The notes under the pieces: model-generated
What the model saw: only the letters and a program-made list of their open reading frames with translations
What the model was told of the DNA's origin: nothing
The model's database searches: none
Assembly (NCBI GenBank): GCA_945890495.1
Contig: CAMDCO010000005.1
Location: forward strand, 20,528 to 84,527
DNA length: 64,000 nucleotides
From: Bordetella parapertussis
GTDB lineage: Bacteria; Pseudomonadota; Gammaproteobacteria; Burkholderiales; Thiobacillaceae
Direction: 5' to 3'
Translations under genes and position numbers: made by a program
Shown here: positions 63,304 to 64,000 of the stretch, in pieces
Numbering within the stretch: the stretch's first letter is position 1
How the letters are laid out: each line of letters starts with the position of its first letter

Positions 63304-64000
<697 letters not shown>

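Overview
The window looks like a GC-rich chromosomal segment of a facultatively respiring proteobacterium, beta or gamma. The evidence is the F0F1 ATP synthase operon close to glmU/glmS, the priA-argS-SPOR-dsbA order, RegBA, a DUF3079 gene, a Nudix-ThiE fusion and YgfX. I cannot place it to genus. I saw no tRNA, rRNA, CRISPR array, transposase or integrase.

Layout. From 1 to 9.9 kb there is a partial TonB-domain protein, a Sel1-repeat protein, a toxin-antitoxin (TA) pair, lipA, a CobW GTPase, a P-loop protein, a MetA-type acyltransferase, a DksA homologue with a histone-H1-like arm, and yidD. From 9.9 to 14.9 kb there is an accessory patch with three more TA loci (parDE, a broken relE with its antitoxin, vapBC), tcdA, a divergent XRE regulator and outer-membrane barrel pair, and a decapitated lipoprotein gene. 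From 15 to 18.2 kb come regAB, a PCuAC copper chaperone and phoU.

From 18.4 to 36.6 kb one strand carries a clade II (Sec-type) nitrous oxide reductase cluster: nosZ, a dihaem cytochrome c, nosB, nosD, nosG, nosH, nosF, nosL, nosY, a TlpA-like thioredoxin and a second nosD. It runs by an ATGA overlap directly into menaquinone genes: menA, menB, menC, a menE-menF fusion, and menD. FNR/NNR-like boxes precede nosZ and the cytochrome gene. I infer that the cluster encodes both the quinol and the quinol-to-N2O electron route (menaquinol, NosGH, cytochrome c, NosZ).

From 36.6 to 57.5 kb are housekeeping genes: a FixH-like protein, Nudix-ThiE, argJ, an AddA/RecB-like helicase-nuclease, ygfX, dacB, priA (preceded by a pair of perfect inverted DnaA boxes), argS, a SPOR protein, dsbA, a LuxR-type regulator, nadD, rsfS, a DUF3079 gene, glmS, a Sel1-like protein, glmU and a dienelactone-hydrolase-like gene. 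From 57.6 kb to the end lies atpCDGAHFEB on the minus strand, with atpB cut by the window edge.

The most unusual signal is structural. Three of the four TA loci are bracketed by direct repeats of local sequence: the 3' end of lipA, the 3' end of an xre gene, and a hairpin/T-run block. In the lipA and vapBC cases a (near-)identical core adjoins a diverged but still homologous flank. This looks like insertion of small TA cassettes by recombination at gene 3' ends, with no integrase visible nearby.
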